Counted from the stretch's first letter, positions 43,945 to 58,339 are shown. The stretch: DNA of 64,000 nucleotides from Rhodanobacter ginsengisoli (GCF_042657065.1 NZ_JBHSNF010000002.1:1-64000), one strand, 5' to 3'. Notes: generated from the letters alone by a model not told the origin. Translations and numbers: made by a program.

Positions 43945-43968
43945 GCGGGGCGGCGTGTGCCGCCCCGC
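43945..43968 (-). terminator. Hairpin between rpsA and ihfB, possible terminator/attenuator
   Basis: A perfect 10-bp stem GCGGGGCGGC/GCCGCCCCGC with a GTGT-type loop lies 18 bases after the rpsA stop, followed on the minus strand by CGTTTAACG. The T run is short, so partial termination is likely. Confidence 0.5.
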
Positions 43969-43986
43969 GTCAGGCTGTCGCAACTA

Positions 43987-45660
<1,674 letters not shown>

Positions 45661-45792
45661 GTTGATTCCATAGTGGGAAAAGACCGTGATTCGTTGCGCT
45701 TGCATTGGTGTTGCGCACGAACTTCCGATCCACCGGTCGGGGGTGTCTTCAGCGGTTCATCGGAACCTGCCGTCGTCACCGTTGGCCAAAAT

Positions 45793-45808
45793 CCCTGCCG
45801 TGGCAGGG
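45793..45808 (-). terminator. Short hairpin between cmk and rpsA
   Basis: CCCTGC/GCAGGG with a 4-base loop is followed on the minus strand by ATTTTGG. It could attenuate read-through from cmk or belong to the rpsA leader, which is known in other bacteria to bind S1 for autoregulation. Confidence 0.35.
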
Positions 45809-45834
45809 GCGCAAAAACCATGATGCAACCCGAT

Positions 45835-46515
45835 CTAAGGCTGCACCACGGCCAGTACTTTCGCGACGACCTGATCGATGCTCATGCCGGTAGTGTCCAC
45901 CAGCAGGGCATCTTCGGCAGGCTTGAGCGGCGCAACCGCACGCGATGCATCGCGGTTGTCACGCGCTTCAATTTCGCGCTGAAGGCCGCCAAGTGTAACG
46001 CTGAGTCCCTTTTCCTTCAACTGCTTATAGCGCCTTTTCGCGCGCTCGGCCGCGCTCGCGGTGAGGAAAACCTTGAACGCGGCGTCCGGAAAGATCACCG
46101 TGCCCATGTCGCGCCCGTCGGCCACCAGCCCCGGCGCCTTGCGAAATCCCAGCTGCAACGCCACCAGGGCCTCCCGCACGGTTGGCATCGAAGCGATCGC
46201 CGAGGCCGCCGCCCCGGCAGTTTCCGTGCGCAATTCATCGGTGGCATCGTGCCCATTGACGATCACCCGCGTCTCGCCGCCGTCGGGGGCCGCGCGAAAC
46301 TGGATTTTCGTGCTGTGGGCGCAGCGGGTCATCGCCTCCACATCCGACAGATCCAGTCCGGCCATGCCAGCGGCGTAGCCCACGGCGCGGTACAAGGCAC
46401 CCGAGTCCAGCAGCCGCCAACCCAGGCGTTCGGCCACCAGCGCGCTGATGGTGCCCTTGCCCGATCCGGATGGCCCGTCGATGGTGAGTACGGGAACGGA
46501 TGGGGCATGGCTCAT
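45835..46515 (-). CDS. cmk: Cytidylate kinase
   Basis: The 226-residue protein has the P-loop T-I-D-G-P-S-G-S-G-K-G-T near residue 11, D-S-G-A-L-Y-R-A, D-G-R-D-M-G-T-V-I-F-P and R-A-K-R-R-Y-K-Q-L, diagnostic of Cmk. It phosphorylates CMP and dCMP using ATP. Length matches E. coli (227). The ATG at 46515 was chosen over an upstream in-frame start. It precedes rpsA. Divergent from the acyl-CoA-binding protein. Confidence 0.96.
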   Translation of the reverse strand: MSHAPSVPVLTIDGPSGSGKGTISALVAERLGWRLLDSGALYRAVGYAAGMAGLDLSDVEAMTRCAHSTKIQFRAAPDGGETRVIVNGHDATDELRTETAGAAASAIASMPTVREALVALQLGFRKAPGLVADGRDMGTVIFPDAAFKVFLTASAAERAKRRYKQLKEKGLSVTLGGLQREIEARDNRDASRAVAPLKPAEDALLVDTTGMSIDQVVAKVLAVVQP

Positions 46516-46625
46516 GGCAAGATCCTGGCTGAACGGGAGAACGCGGGAGTTTAACGCGTTGACCCCCACCGGGAACGCGTGCTATCTAGCCGATCTCTGT
46601 GCATGCAAGTCCACCCGAATTATCC

Positions 46626-46883
46626 ATGACCGATCTTCGCCGCGAGTTTGAGCAAGCCGCCGAGGACATCCAGCGATTGGCCACGCGCCCGGACAACGAC
46701 ACCCTGCTGAAGCTCTACGCCCTCTACAAGCAGGGCTCGGAGGGTGACCTGCGGCGAACCCAGCCCGGATTCTTCGACTTCGTCGGCACGGCCAAGCATG
46801 AGGCGTGGGCCCAGCTGAGCGGCATGCCCGAGGAAGAAGCGATGCGCCGTTATATCGCGCTGGTGCACCAGTTGCTGTCCTGA
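46626..46883 (+). CDS. Acyl-CoA-binding protein
   Basis: The 85-residue protein has the ACBP four-helix pattern with L-Y-A-L-Y-K-Q-G-S-E-G-D (about 30-41) and K-H-E-A-W-A-Q-L-S-G-M, whose Lys and Tyr bind the CoA phosphates. ACBPs buffer long-chain acyl-CoA in the cytoplasm. This length is normal for the family (about 86-90). It lies upstream of fadH on the same strand, which fits fatty-acid metabolism. Confidence 0.92.
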   Translation: MTDLRREFEQAAEDIQRLATRPDNDTLLKLYALYKQGSEGDLRRTQPGFFDFVGTAKHEAWAQLSGMPEEEAMRRYIALVHQLLS

Positions 46884-46968
46884 TCCCACGCTATAAGGAC
46901 ACGGCGCTTGCTTTTCGCCCCCCAACCCCGGCACATTCATACGATCGTTTGAGTCAATCCGGGGCGTC

Positions 46969-48987
46969 ATGAATTATCCGAAGCTGTTCAGCCCGCTCGA
47001 CCTGGGCCACGTCACCCTGCCCAACCGCGTCCTGATGGGCTCGATGCACACCGGCCTGGAGGACAAGGCGGCCGACTACGACAAGCTGGCCGCGTATTTC
47101 GCCGAGCGCGCCCGCGGAGGCGTCGGACTGATGGTGACCGGGGGGATTTCGCCAAGCATCCAGGGCTGGCTGAAGCCGTTCGGCGGGCGCCTGACGCTGC
47201 CTTGGCACAAGCCGCGACACCGCAAACTGACCCGGGCCGTACATGCCGAAGGCGGACGCATCTGCATGCAGATCCTGCACGCCGGACGCTACGGCTACCA
47301 CCCGCTGTCGGTAGCCCCGTCGAAGATCAAGTCGCCGATTACCCCGTTTACCCCGCGCGCGTTGTCCGCCGGCGGCGTGGAACGCACCATCAACGACTTC
47401 GTGCGCTGCGCAAGGCTGGCGCAGGACGCCGGCTATGACGGCGTGGAAGTGATGGGTTCGGAAGGTTATCTCATCAACGAATTCATCGCGGCGCGCACCA
47501 ATCAGCGCAATGACGCCTGGGGTGGCGACCCGTCACGGCGCATGCGTTTCGCCGTGGAGATCGTGCGCCGCACGCGTGCGGCGGTGGGAAGCGACTTCAT
47601 CATCATCTACCGGCTGTCGATGCTGGATCTGGTCGAAGGCGGCCAGGACTGGCCGGAAGTCGTGGCCCTGGCCAAGGCCATCGAAGCGGCGGGCGCCAGC
47701 ATCATCAATACCGGCATCGGCTGGCACGAGGCGCGCGTACCCACCATCGTCACCAGCGTGCCGCGCGCCGGCTTCGCCTGGGTTACCCGGAAGCTCAAGG
47801 GGGAAGTCGGCATTCCGCTGATAGCCACCAACCGGATCAACATGCCGGAGGTGGCCGAACGCATCCTCGCCGACGGTGACGCCGACATGGTCTCGATGGC
47901 GCGGCCGCTGCTGGCCGACCCGGAATGGGTGAACAAGGCCAAAGCCGACCGCAGCGAACGCATCAACACCTGCATCGCCTGCAATCAGGCTTGCCTCGAT
48001 CATGTATTCCAGAATCGCCGCGCCAGTTGCCTGGTCAACCCCCGCGCATGCCACGAGACCGAGTTGAAGATCCAGCCCGCGACCGTGCGCAAGCGCGTCG
48101 CCGTGATCGGTGCCGGCCCGGCCGGCATGGCATGCGCCAGCACACTGGGCGAGCGCGGCCACGCGGTGACCCTGATCGATCGGGCCAGCGAGATCGGCGG
48201 CCAGTTCAACTACGCCAAGCAGATCCCGGGCAAGGAAGAGTTCCACGAGACGCTGCGCTATTTCCGTCATCAACTGGCCGACAACGGCGTCGACGTGCGG
48301 CTCGGTCAGGCAGCGGATGCCGAATCGGTGCATGCGGGTGGCTACGACGAGGTGGTGATCGCCACCGGCATCACGCCGCGTCAGGTCGACTTTCCCGGCA
48401 GTGACGACCCCCGCGTTCTGAGCTATCTCGATGTACTGGCCCGGCACCAGCCGGTGGGCTCGAAAGTGGCGATCATCGGTGCCGGCGGCATCGGCTTCGA
48501 TGTGGCCGAGTACCTGGCCGAGGATGCGCCCTCGCCCACCACCGACGTGACTCGCTGGACCCGTGAATGGGGGGTCGACATGCAGCTGGCGCAGCGGGGC
48601 GGCCTGCAACCCGCCAGACCCGAGGCGCCTGCCCGGCAGATATGGCTGCTGCAGCGCAGTGAGGGCCGTCTCGGCGCCCGGCTCAACAAGACCACCGGCT
48701 GGGTGCATCGGGCCACGCTGAAAGCCAGGCAGGTCAGCATGATCGACAAGGTGACCTACCGTCGTTTCGACGATCAGGGCCTGCACATCACGGTCGGCGA
48801 CACGCCACAGATCCTGCCTGTCGATACCGTGGTGGTTTGCGCCGGTCAGGAGCCCAATCGCCAGCTGGCCGACGAGTTGATCGCCGCCGGCATCAAGGTG
48901 CACGTCATCGGCGGTGCCGACGTGGCAGCCGAACTGGATGCCAAACGGGCCATCGCCCAGGGCACCCTGCTGGCCAGCCGGATCTGA
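46969..48987 (+). CDS. fadH: 2,4-dienoyl-CoA reductase (NADPH)
   Basis: The 672-residue protein has an N-terminal OYE-type FMN barrel (about 1-330) with M-H-T-G-L-E-D and L-H-A-G-R-Y-G-Y, a 4Fe-4S cluster region with C-I-A-C-N-Q-A-C-L and a later R-A-S-C, and a C-terminal FAD/NADPH part with V-I-G-A-G-P-A-G-M-A and I-G-A-G-G-I-G-F-D-V-A. It reduces 2,4-dienoyl-CoA in the degradation of unsaturated fatty acids. Length matches E. coli FadH (672). It follows the acyl-CoA-binding gene by 85 bases. Confidence 0.95.
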   Translation: MNYPKLFSPLDLGHVTLPNRVLMGSMHTGLEDKAADYDKLAAYFAERARGGVGLMVTGGISPSIQGWLKPFGGRLTLPWHKPRHRKLTRAVHAEGGRICMQILHAGRYGYHPLSVAPSKIKSPITPFTPRALSAGGVERTINDFVRCARLAQDAGYDGVEVMGSEGYLINEFIAARTNQRNDAWGGDPSRRMRFAVEIVRRTRAAVGSDFIIIYRLSMLDLVEGGQDWPEVVALAKAIEAAGASIINTGIGWHEARVPTIVTSVPRAGFAWVTRKLKGEVGIPLIATNRINMPEVAERILADGDADMVSMARPLLADPEWVNKAKADRSERINTCIACNQACLDHVFQNRRASCLVNPRACHETELKIQPATVRKRVAVIGAGPAGMACASTLGERGHAVTLIDRASEIGGQFNYAKQIPGKEEFHETLRYFRHQLADNGVDVRLGQAADAESVHAGGYDEVVIATGITPRQVDFPGSDDPRVLSYLDVLARHQPVGSKVAIIGAGGIGFDVAEYLAEDAPSPTTDVTRWTREWGVDMQLAQRGGLQPARPEAPARQIWLLQRSEGRLGARLNKTTGWVHRATLKARQVSMIDKVTYRRFDDQGLHITVGDTPQILPVDTVVVCAGQEPNRQLADELIAAGIKVHVIGGADVAAELDAKRAIAQGTLLASRI

Positions 48988-49022
48988 GCTCACCCGGCGG
49001 GTGATCCGCCGGAAGCAATGAC

Positions 49023-49045
49023 GCCGCGGCCTGGATGGCCGCGGC
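49023..49045. repeat. GC-rich hairpin after fadH
   Basis: A 9-bp perfect stem GCCGCGGCC/GGCCGCGGC with a TGGAT loop lies 36 bases after fadH. On the plus strand it is followed by A rather than T residues, so it is not a clear intrinsic terminator. Confidence 0.4.
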
Positions 49046-49169
49046 GCCGGAAAAAAGAGCGCCCCGCAGGGATGACGCATCGGTGTGGGCTCAGGGGGGG
49101 ATGAGCCAGACATCGTATTTAGCGTCGCTGCGGGGCGAGGGCCGCCGCCACTAGGGGGAGGGGAAGTGG

Positions 49170-49248
49170 CGGGACGGGAGAGAGTTTATGATCGATGCGA
49201 TAAAGTATCTAATATATATTTAGAGCACTATTGATTCGATATCCATAT
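49170..49248 (+). promoter_or_regulatory. AT-rich leader of the LysR gene
   Basis: This is the most AT-rich patch of the region, with an imperfect palindrome CTAATATATATTTAG (49209-49223). It is a likely promoter and self-binding site for the LysR regulator that starts at 49249, but no single promoter element is certain. Confidence 0.4.
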
Positions 49249-50160
49249 ATGTTTGATTTCCGCCAGTTGCGCTATTTCATTGCCGTCGCCGAGGAGCTGA
49301 GCTTCACGCGGGCGGCGCTGCGCCTGCATCTTTCACAGCCACCACTGTCCCAGCAGATCCAGGCGCTGGAGCGGGACCTCGGCGTGCGTCTGCTGGAACG
49401 CACCAAGCGCCATGTCGAGCTGACCGAACCGGGCCGCGTCTTTCTGGAGCAGGCCCGGCAGATTCTGGCCAGGGCCGACGAAGCGCGCAGCCAGGTCGTT
49501 GCCGCCGCGGCGGGCTACAGCGGTCAGTTGCGGTTGGCGTATACCGCGTCGGTCTCGTTCCATCCGGCGCTTCCGCAGACTTTGCTGCGCTTCGGCCAGA
49601 TCGCGCCCAATGTCCGCCTGAAGCTCAGCGAGATGTATACCGAACCCCAGTTTGCCTCGCTCCTGGCCGACGAGATCGACGTGGGCTTCGTACGCAACGA
49701 GCCGATTCATTCGCAGGATGCACGCAACCTGCGGCTCAGCGTGATTGATCGCGAACCCTTGCTGCTCGCCCTGCCCGCCGGTCATCCACTGGCCAGCCGC
49801 AGCAGCCTCCATCTGGCCGATGTAGCCGGTGATGCGTTTGTTTCCCAGCCACGCGAGCTGGCGGCCACGCTCTACGACCGCCTGGTGACGCTGGCGACCA
49901 ACGCGGGCTTCCAGCCGGCGATCGTCCAGCATGCGCAGCAGATCAACGGCTTGCTGGCACTCGTCGCGGCAGGCCTGGGCCTGGCGCTGGTGCCGGCCAG
50001 CATGCGCACGGTGCGCCTGGCCGGAGTCAGCTATGTGCCGCTGGACGACCCCGATGCGTACATGCTGCTGGCGATAGCCTGTCGTACCGACCACCACTCG
50101 CCCGCACTGCAGCAGTTTCTGGCGACAGTCACCGAAACGGCGGTGGCGCCGGGCTTGTGA
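49249..50160 (+). CDS. LysR-family transcriptional regulator
   Basis: The 303-residue protein has the LysR HTH (M-F-D-F-R-Q-L-R-Y-F-I-A-V-A-E-E-L-S-F-T, then L-S-Q-P-P-L-S-Q-Q-I-Q-A-L-E) and an effector domain (about 90-290) with D-V-G-F-V-R and G-L-G-L-A-L-V-P. The HTH resembles regulators of aromatic-acid catabolism (CatR/BenM style), but no such pathway lies adjacent. I place the start at 49249; a TTG upstream (49231) is in frame too. The region is AT-rich upstream. The target is unknown. Confidence 0.88.
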   Translation: MFDFRQLRYFIAVAEELSFTRAALRLHLSQPPLSQQIQALERDLGVRLLERTKRHVELTEPGRVFLEQARQILARADEARSQVVAAAAGYSGQLRLAYTASVSFHPALPQTLLRFGQIAPNVRLKLSEMYTEPQFASLLADEIDVGFVRNEPIHSQDARNLRLSVIDREPLLLALPAGHPLASRSSLHLADVAGDAFVSQPRELAATLYDRLVTLATNAGFQPAIVQHAQQINGLLALVAAGLGLALVPASMRTVRLAGVSYVPLDDPDAYMLLAIACRTDHHSPALQQFLATVTETAVAPGL

Positions 50161-50221
50161 TCGACCCGGCGAGTCGTTACACTTGCACGCTTACATTTTC
50201 GTTTAGTGTCAGGAGCTGGCC

Positions 50222-50347
50222 GTGAAGGTGCTTAACTCTTTGAAGTCCGCCAAGGCGCGGCACCGCGACTGCAAGATCGTGCGTCGTCGCGGCAAGGTGT
50301 TCGTGATCTGCAAGAGCAATCCCCGTTTCAAGGCTCGTCAGCGCTGA
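50222..50347 (+). CDS. rpmJ: 50S ribosomal protein L36, type B (zinc-free paralogue)
   Basis: The 41-residue protein begins V-K-V-L-N-S-L-K-S-A-K-A-R-H-R-D-C-K-I-V and ends V-I-C-K-S-N-P-R-F-K-A-R-Q-R. It is the longer L36 form with only two cysteines, so it lacks the usual C-C-C-H zinc site. The start is the GTG at 50222, with CAGGAG 6 bases upstream. A strong hairpin terminator follows. It is a standard, single-gene unit in this bacterial group. Confidence 0.95.
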   Translation: MKVLNSLKSAKARHRDCKIVRRRGKVFVICKSNPRFKARQR

Positions 50348-50379
50348 GTCCCATCGGATCCCGCAACGACGAAGTCGAG

Positions 50380-50405
50380 AAAAAGGCCGCGAAAGCGGCC
50401 TTTTT
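50380..50405. terminator. Bidirectional terminator between rpmJ and greA
   Basis: AAAAAGGCCGC-GAAA-GCGGCCTTTTT forms a stable stem with a tetraloop and a T run on both strands. It serves rpmJ from the left and greA from the right. Confidence 0.9.
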
Positions 50406-50452
50406 CGTATCTCCGCGCCGGATTGCGAAGCAACCCGGCGCGCGCGTTCGCC

Positions 50453-50925
50453 TCATTCGTAACGGATGGCGATGATCTCGTAGTGCTTGACGCCGTTGGG
50501 TGCGGTGAACTCGAGACTGTCGCCTGCACTCTTGCCGATCAGCGCGCGCGCTATCGGCGAGGACACCGCGATCAGCTGTCGCTTGATGTCTGCCTCCAGG
50601 TCGCCGACGATCTGGTAAGTCACCGCCACGCCGCTGTCCTCGTCTTCCAGATCGACGATGGCGCCGAACACGATGCGGTTGCCCGGATTGAGCTGGGTGA
50701 CGTCGATCACTTCGGCCGTCGACAACAGGGCTTCGAGCTGACCGATGCGGCCCTCGGTGAAACTCTGCTGTTCGCGTGCAGCGTGATACTCGGCGTTCTC
50801 CTTCAGATCGCCGTGCGCGCGGGCTTCGGCGATCGCCGCGATGATGCGTGGCCGATCGACCGACTTCAGCCGCTCCAGTTCGGCACGCAGCCGTTCCGAG
50901 CCGGCTTTGGTGATGGGGGCGCGAC

Positions 50926-50929
<4 letters not shown>
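50453..50929 (-). CDS. greA: Transcription elongation factor GreA
   Basis: The 158-residue protein has the N-terminal coiled coil (about 8-72) with the acidic tip H-G-D-L-K-E-N-A-E-Y-H-A-A, and the C-terminal FKBP-like domain with S-S-P-I-A-R-A-L-I-G-K. The Asp/Glu at the tip enter the RNA polymerase secondary channel to promote transcript cleavage. Length fits (158). It overlaps carB by 4 bases (ATGA). Confidence 0.96.
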
Positions 50930-54152
<3,223 letters not shown>

Positions 54153-54153
<1 letters not shown>

Positions 54154-55280
54154 CAGCGGGCCTCCTGCATCAGTGCGGCGAAGCGGTTGAACAGATAACT
54201 CATGTCACGCGGCCCGGGGCTCGCCTCCGGGTGACCCTGGAAGCAGAAAGCCGGCCGGTCGGTCAGCGCGAAGCCCTGCAGCGAACCGTCGAACAGCGAG
54301 GTGTGCGTGACTCGTGCATTCGCCGGCAACGTGGCCGGATCGACCGCGAAGCCGTGGTTCTGCGAGGTGATCAGGACGCGGCCATCATCATGATCCTTGA
54401 CCGGATGATTCGCGCCGTGATGACCGAACTTCATCTTCAGCGTCTTGCCGCCGAGCGCCAGGCCCATCAGCTGATGACCGAGGCAGATGCCGAACAACGG
54501 GATCTTCGCGTCGAGCAATTCGCGCGTGGCGGCGATGGCGTAGTCGCACGCCGCCGGATCACCCGGTCCGTTGGACAGGAAGACACCATCGGGCCGCATC
54601 GCCAGCACGTCGGCGGCAGGCGTCTGTGCCGGCACCACGGTGACCTCGCAGCCCTGCTCGGCCAGCAGGCGCAGGATGTTGAGCTTGGTGCCGAAGTCGT
54701 AGGCAACCACCTTGAAGCGCATGGCCGGTTGATTGAACGACACGCTGTCCAGGTCGTACGTGCCTTCCTTCCACACATAGGGTTTGGCCGTGCTGACCAC
54801 CTTGGCCAGATCCATCCCGTTCAGACCGGGAAAGGCACGCGCCTTGCGCAATGCATCCTCCGCATCGACCTGCTCCCCGGCCACGATGCAGCCCGCCAGC
54901 GCACCCTTGTCGCGCAGGATGCGGGTCAATCGACGCGTGTCGATACCGGCGATCGCGACCGTGCCATGACGCTTGAGGTAATCGGGCAGACTCTCGCTGC
55001 TGCGCCAACTGCTGGCGCGACGCGGTACGTCACGCACGATCAGTCCGGCGGCATGCACGGCGGTGGATTCGACATCCTCGGCATTGACGCCGGTATTGCC
55101 GACATGAGGGTAGGTCAGCGTGACGATCTGGCGTGCATACGAGGGATCGGTGAGGATTTCCTGGTAGCCGGTCATGGCGGTATTGAAAACCACCTCGCCG
55201 ATGGTCTCGCCCGTCGCACCGACGGCATGACCATGAAACACGCTGCCATCTTCGAGGGCGAGCAGAGCGGGAATAGGCAT
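54153..55280 (-). CDS. carA: Carbamoyl-phosphate synthase small subunit (glutaminase)
   Basis: The 375-residue protein has the N-terminal CarA domain (L-L-A-L-E-D-G-S-V-F-H-G) and a class-I glutamine amidotransferase with F-G-I-C-L-G-H-Q (catalytic Cys) and F-Q-G-H-P-E-A-S (His and Glu). It passes ammonia to CarB. The start at 55280 was chosen by family length. It feeds arginine and pyrimidine synthesis. It is the first gene of carAB and follows dapB in the minus-strand order. Confidence 0.96.
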
Positions 55281-55495
55281 ACGGTAACCGCCTTTTGGAT
55301 GCAGCAAAGTCCGCAAGCCGCTGAACTGCTGGCTTGTGGAGCTTGGTAGGGAATGGAGCTGGGCGGGACGAAATGATAAGCGGCGGCGACGTTTCTGTCC
55401 ACCTTACCGAGCCTGAATCGGCGTTCTTTCGTACGCATCATGGTCTCGCGACCAAGGTTACACTAGCCACCATTTCACAAGGAGTTGAATGTCCG

Positions 55496-56191
55496 ATGAG
55501 TGCCGTCATCCTGCTCGATCCCGCCCGACTCGACCGTCCGGATACCACGGTGCAGCATGAGCCTTTCCCGTTCATGGTGGCTCACGGACAGTTGCCGGAG
55601 GAGGCGCGCAGCGATCTCGAGCGCGATTTCCCGCGCTATGCCAGTGCCGGCTTCTTCCCGTACGACCCGAGCGATTGTGGCCCGACCGTCAACACCCTGA
55701 TCGAGGACATGACCGCACCGGCATTCGCCAGCGCCATCGGTCAACGACTCGGGATCGACAACCTCGCCCAGTACCCGACCCTGGTGACACTGTGCCGCCT
55801 GCTGAACAAGCGCCATGGCACCATCCACACCGACAGCAAGTCGAAGATCGCCACTGCGCTGATCTATCTGAACACGCAATGGCCGGACAGCAGCGACGGT
55901 TGCCTGCGATTCCTGCACCGCATCGACGATATCGACAGCATCGTCGCGCCGGAACTGACCCCGCTCTACGGCGAGTTCGCCGTGTTCAAGCGGTGCGAAA
56001 ACTCCTTCCATGGCCACCTGCCCTACGAGGGCGAACGGCGAGTGATCCAGGTCGCCTGGCTCACCAGTGAAAAGGAGAAACTGCGCAAGACCAAGCGCGG
56101 CAAGTTCTCGCGTGCATTCAAGAAGCTGGTCGGCAAGCTCGATACCCGACTCGGCGCCGGGCGTGATCGCAGCGCCTCGCATCGCGACTGA
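55496..56191 (+). CDS. 2OG-Fe(II) oxygenase, prolyl-hydroxylase-like
   Basis: The 231-residue protein has I-H-T-D-S-K-S-K-I-A-T-A-L-I-Y-L-N (HxD iron ligands plus strand), F-K-R-C-E-N-S-F-H-G-H with the second His, and G-E-R-R-V-I-Q-V with the Arg for 2-oxoglutarate. This is the fold of P4Hc-type dioxygenases. It stands in reverse orientation between dapB and carA. I chose the ATG at 55496; an ATG seven bases upstream is in another frame. The tail (about 190-231) is K/R-rich and might contact nucleic acid or membrane. The substrate is unknown. Confidence 0.8.
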   Translation: MSAVILLDPARLDRPDTTVQHEPFPFMVAHGQLPEEARSDLERDFPRYASAGFFPYDPSDCGPTVNTLIEDMTAPAFASAIGQRLGIDNLAQYPTLVTLCRLLNKRHGTIHTDSKSKIATALIYLNTQWPDSSDGCLRFLHRIDDIDSIVAPELTPLYGEFAVFKRCENSFHGHLPYEGERRVIQVAWLTSEKEKLRKTKRGKFSRAFKKLVGKLDTRLGAGRDRSASHRD

Positions 56192-56286
56192 GCCGGCCAT
56201 TTTTCAGGCCGGCCGCAACGGCGGGCGATGCAGGCAGATATCCCGAAGTCAACTCCGGAATTGACGAGCGCAGGTGACACTGCGGC

Positions 56287-57087
56287 TCAGAGCGCGGCAC
56301 CGATCACGTCATCCAGCTGCCAGTGTCCCGGCCCCTTCCCCGCGATCCAGTACGCCGCGTGCAACGCGCCGCGCGCGAAAATCGAGCGATCCGTGGCGCG
56401 ATGCCCCAGTTCCAGCCGCTCGCCTGGCCCGATCAGCATGGCCGTGTGTTCACCGACGATGTCGCCGCCGCGCACCACGGCGAAACCGATGCTGCCCTCG
56501 GCGCGTTCGCCGGTCCGACCTTCTCGGCTGTACACCGCCGTCTCCTCCAGCGTGGTGTTGCGCGCTGCGGCGGCAACCCGACCCAGCGCCAGCGCAGTGC
56601 CTGAAGGCGCATCCTGCTTGCGGCCATGGTGTGCCTCGACGATTTCCAGGTCCCAGTCAGGCAGCGCAGCCGCCGCCTGACGCAGCAGCCGCGACAGCAC
56701 CGCCACGCCCAGACTGAAATTGGCCGCGCGCAATACGGCGATGCGGTCGCCGGCGGCCGCCAGGCGCGATTCCAGCGAAGCATCGAGGCCCGTGGTGCCG
56801 CTGATCAGCGCGACGCCGTGCGCAAGGCAGTGATCCAGTGTGGCGCCCAACGCGGTGGGCGCGCTGAAGTCGACGACGACATCGAGCGGCGGCGCATCGG
56901 ACCAGTCATGCGCGTAACGCAAAGCGTCGGTCAAACCGGCAAATACCGGCAGACCGTCATGGGCCGAACCGGCGGCCACCACGGCGTGCACCAGCTCGAA
57001 ACGCGCGTCGCCACCGAGCAGCCCCAGCAGGGTGCCGCCCATGCGGCCGGATGCACCACTGATGGCAAGGCGTAAAGGTCGGGTCAT
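56287..57087 (-). CDS. dapB: 4-hydroxy-tetrahydrodipicolinate reductase
   Basis: The 266-residue protein has L-A-I-S-G-A-S-G-R-M-G (NADPH loop), V-D-F-S-A-P, E-A-H-H-G-R-K-Q-D-A-P-S-G-T-A (substrate-binding and catalytic region). It is a step of lysine and diaminopimelate synthesis. Length matches E. coli (273). The ATG at 57087 was chosen from family alignment memory. Confidence 0.95.
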   Translation of the reverse strand: MTRPLRLAISGASGRMGGTLLGLLGGDARFELVHAVVAAGSAHDGLPVFAGLTDALRYAHDWSDAPPLDVVVDFSAPTALGATLDHCLAHGVALISGTTGLDASLESRLAAAGDRIAVLRAANFSLGVAVLSRLLRQAAAALPDWDLEIVEAHHGRKQDAPSGTALALGRVAAAARNTTLEETAVYSREGRTGERAEGSIGFAVVRGGDIVGEHTAMLIGPGERLELGHRATDRSIFARGALHAAYWIAGKGPGHWQLDDVIGAAL

Positions 57088-57144
57088 CCGCTTGCTCCGG
57101 TCAAAGGCCTTCAATGGCACATGCTACCGCGCGCAAGGCGAACC

Positions 57145-58272
57145 TTACGCGGTGACTTTCGACCAGAACTGCTTCACGCCATCCACCCAGCCCTTGGCTC
57201 GCGGCGTGTGCTTGTCGGCATCGCTGCCGCCAAACGTGGCTTCCAGCGACTCGAACAGTTCCCGTTGCTGCCTGGTCAGACGCACCGGGGTTTCCACCAC
57301 CACATTGCAGATCAGGTCCCCGGGGCGACTGCTGCGTACCGACTTGACGCCCCGCCCACGCAAGCGGAACTGGGCTCCGGTCTGGGTTTCCGGTGGAATG
57401 CTGATCGGCACCTCGCCGTCCAGCGTCGGCACCGGCAGCTCGGCACCCAACGCCGCCTGCGAGAATCGGATCGGCAATTCGCAATACAGATCGTTGCCCT
57501 CTCGCTGGAAGATCGCGTGCTCACGCACATGCACTTCCACATACAGATCGCCGGCCGGCGCTCCGGACGGGCCGGCCTCGCCCTGGCCGGTCAGGCGGAT
57601 GCGATCGCCGTTGTCGACGCCGGCGGGAATCTGCACCGACAGCGTGCGGCTCTCCTCGATCCGGCCTTCGCCGTGGCACTTCCTGCAGGGCTTCTCGATC
57701 GCCTGGCCGGTGCCACCGCAATGCGGGCAGGCCTGCTGGATCGAGAAGATGCCGTTCTGCATGCGCACCTGACCGTGACCATGGCAGGTCTTGCACTTGC
57801 TGACCTTGCCATCCTCCGAACCGGTGCCGTTGCAGTGATGGCAATTGACCTGGGTCGGCACCTCGATCTGGCGGCTGACGCCGAACACGGCCTCCTCCAG
57901 ATCCAGCTCCATGATGTAGCGCAGGTCGGAGCCACGCCGCGGACGCCCACGGCCCCCGCCGTTCCTGCCGAAAATGTCGCCGAAAATGTCGCCGAAGATG
58001 TCGCCGACGTCGCCGAACCCGGCGCCGCCGCGTCCACCCATGCCATGCTCGAACGCGGCATGGCCGTGCTGGTCGTACATCGAGCGCTTCTGCGCGTCGG
58101 CCAGCACTTCGTAGGCCTCCTTGGCCTCCTTGAACTTGTCCTGCGCGGCGGGATCATCCGGACAGCGATCCGGATGGTATTTCATCGCCAATCGTCGAAA
58201 GGACTTCTTCAGATCGACTTCGCTGACGCTGCGCTCGACGCCCAGCACCTCGTAGTAGTCACGCTTGCTCAT
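57145..58272 (-). CDS. dnaJ: Chaperone protein DnaJ
   Basis: The 375-residue protein has the J-domain with Y-H-P-D-R-C-P (HPD motif) in the first 70 residues, a G/F-rich stretch, four CxxCxGxG zinc repeats (C-H-H-C-N-G-T-G, C-K-T-C-H-G-H-G, C-P-H-C-G-G-T-G, C-R-K-C-H-G-E-G) and the C-terminal substrate-binding domain. It stimulates DnaK ATP hydrolysis. It lies 129 bases downstream of dnaK. Confidence 0.97.
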   Translation of the reverse strand: MSKRDYYEVLGVERSVSEVDLKKSFRRLAMKYHPDRCPDDPAAQDKFKEAKEAYEVLADAQKRSMYDQHGHAAFEHGMGGRGGAGFGDVGDIFGDIFGDIFGRNGGGRGRPRRGSDLRYIMELDLEEAVFGVSRQIEVPTQVNCHHCNGTGSEDGKVSKCKTCHGHGQVRMQNGIFSIQQACPHCGGTGQAIEKPCRKCHGEGRIEESRTLSVQIPAGVDNGDRIRLTGQGEAGPSGAPAGDLYVEVHVREHAIFQREGNDLYCELPIRFSQAALGAELPVPTLDGEVPISIPPETQTGAQFRLRGRGVKSVRSSRPGDLICNVVVETPVRLTRQQRELFESLEATFGGSDADKHTPRAKGWVDGVKQFWSKVTA

Positions 58273-58339
58273 TCATGTATCCACACTGTTTGCCGCGCCC
58301 CTGCGGGAACCCGTGGTTCCGTATACCCAATCAACACAC

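Noticed and set aside
49023..49045. GC hairpin after fadH as an intrinsic terminator.
   Set aside because: It is followed by an A run on the coding strand, not T, so it lacks the required tract.
55489..55495. Alternative ATG for the 2OG oxygenase at 55489.
   Set aside because: It has better spacing from the AGGAG but is in another frame that leads to no recognisable protein.
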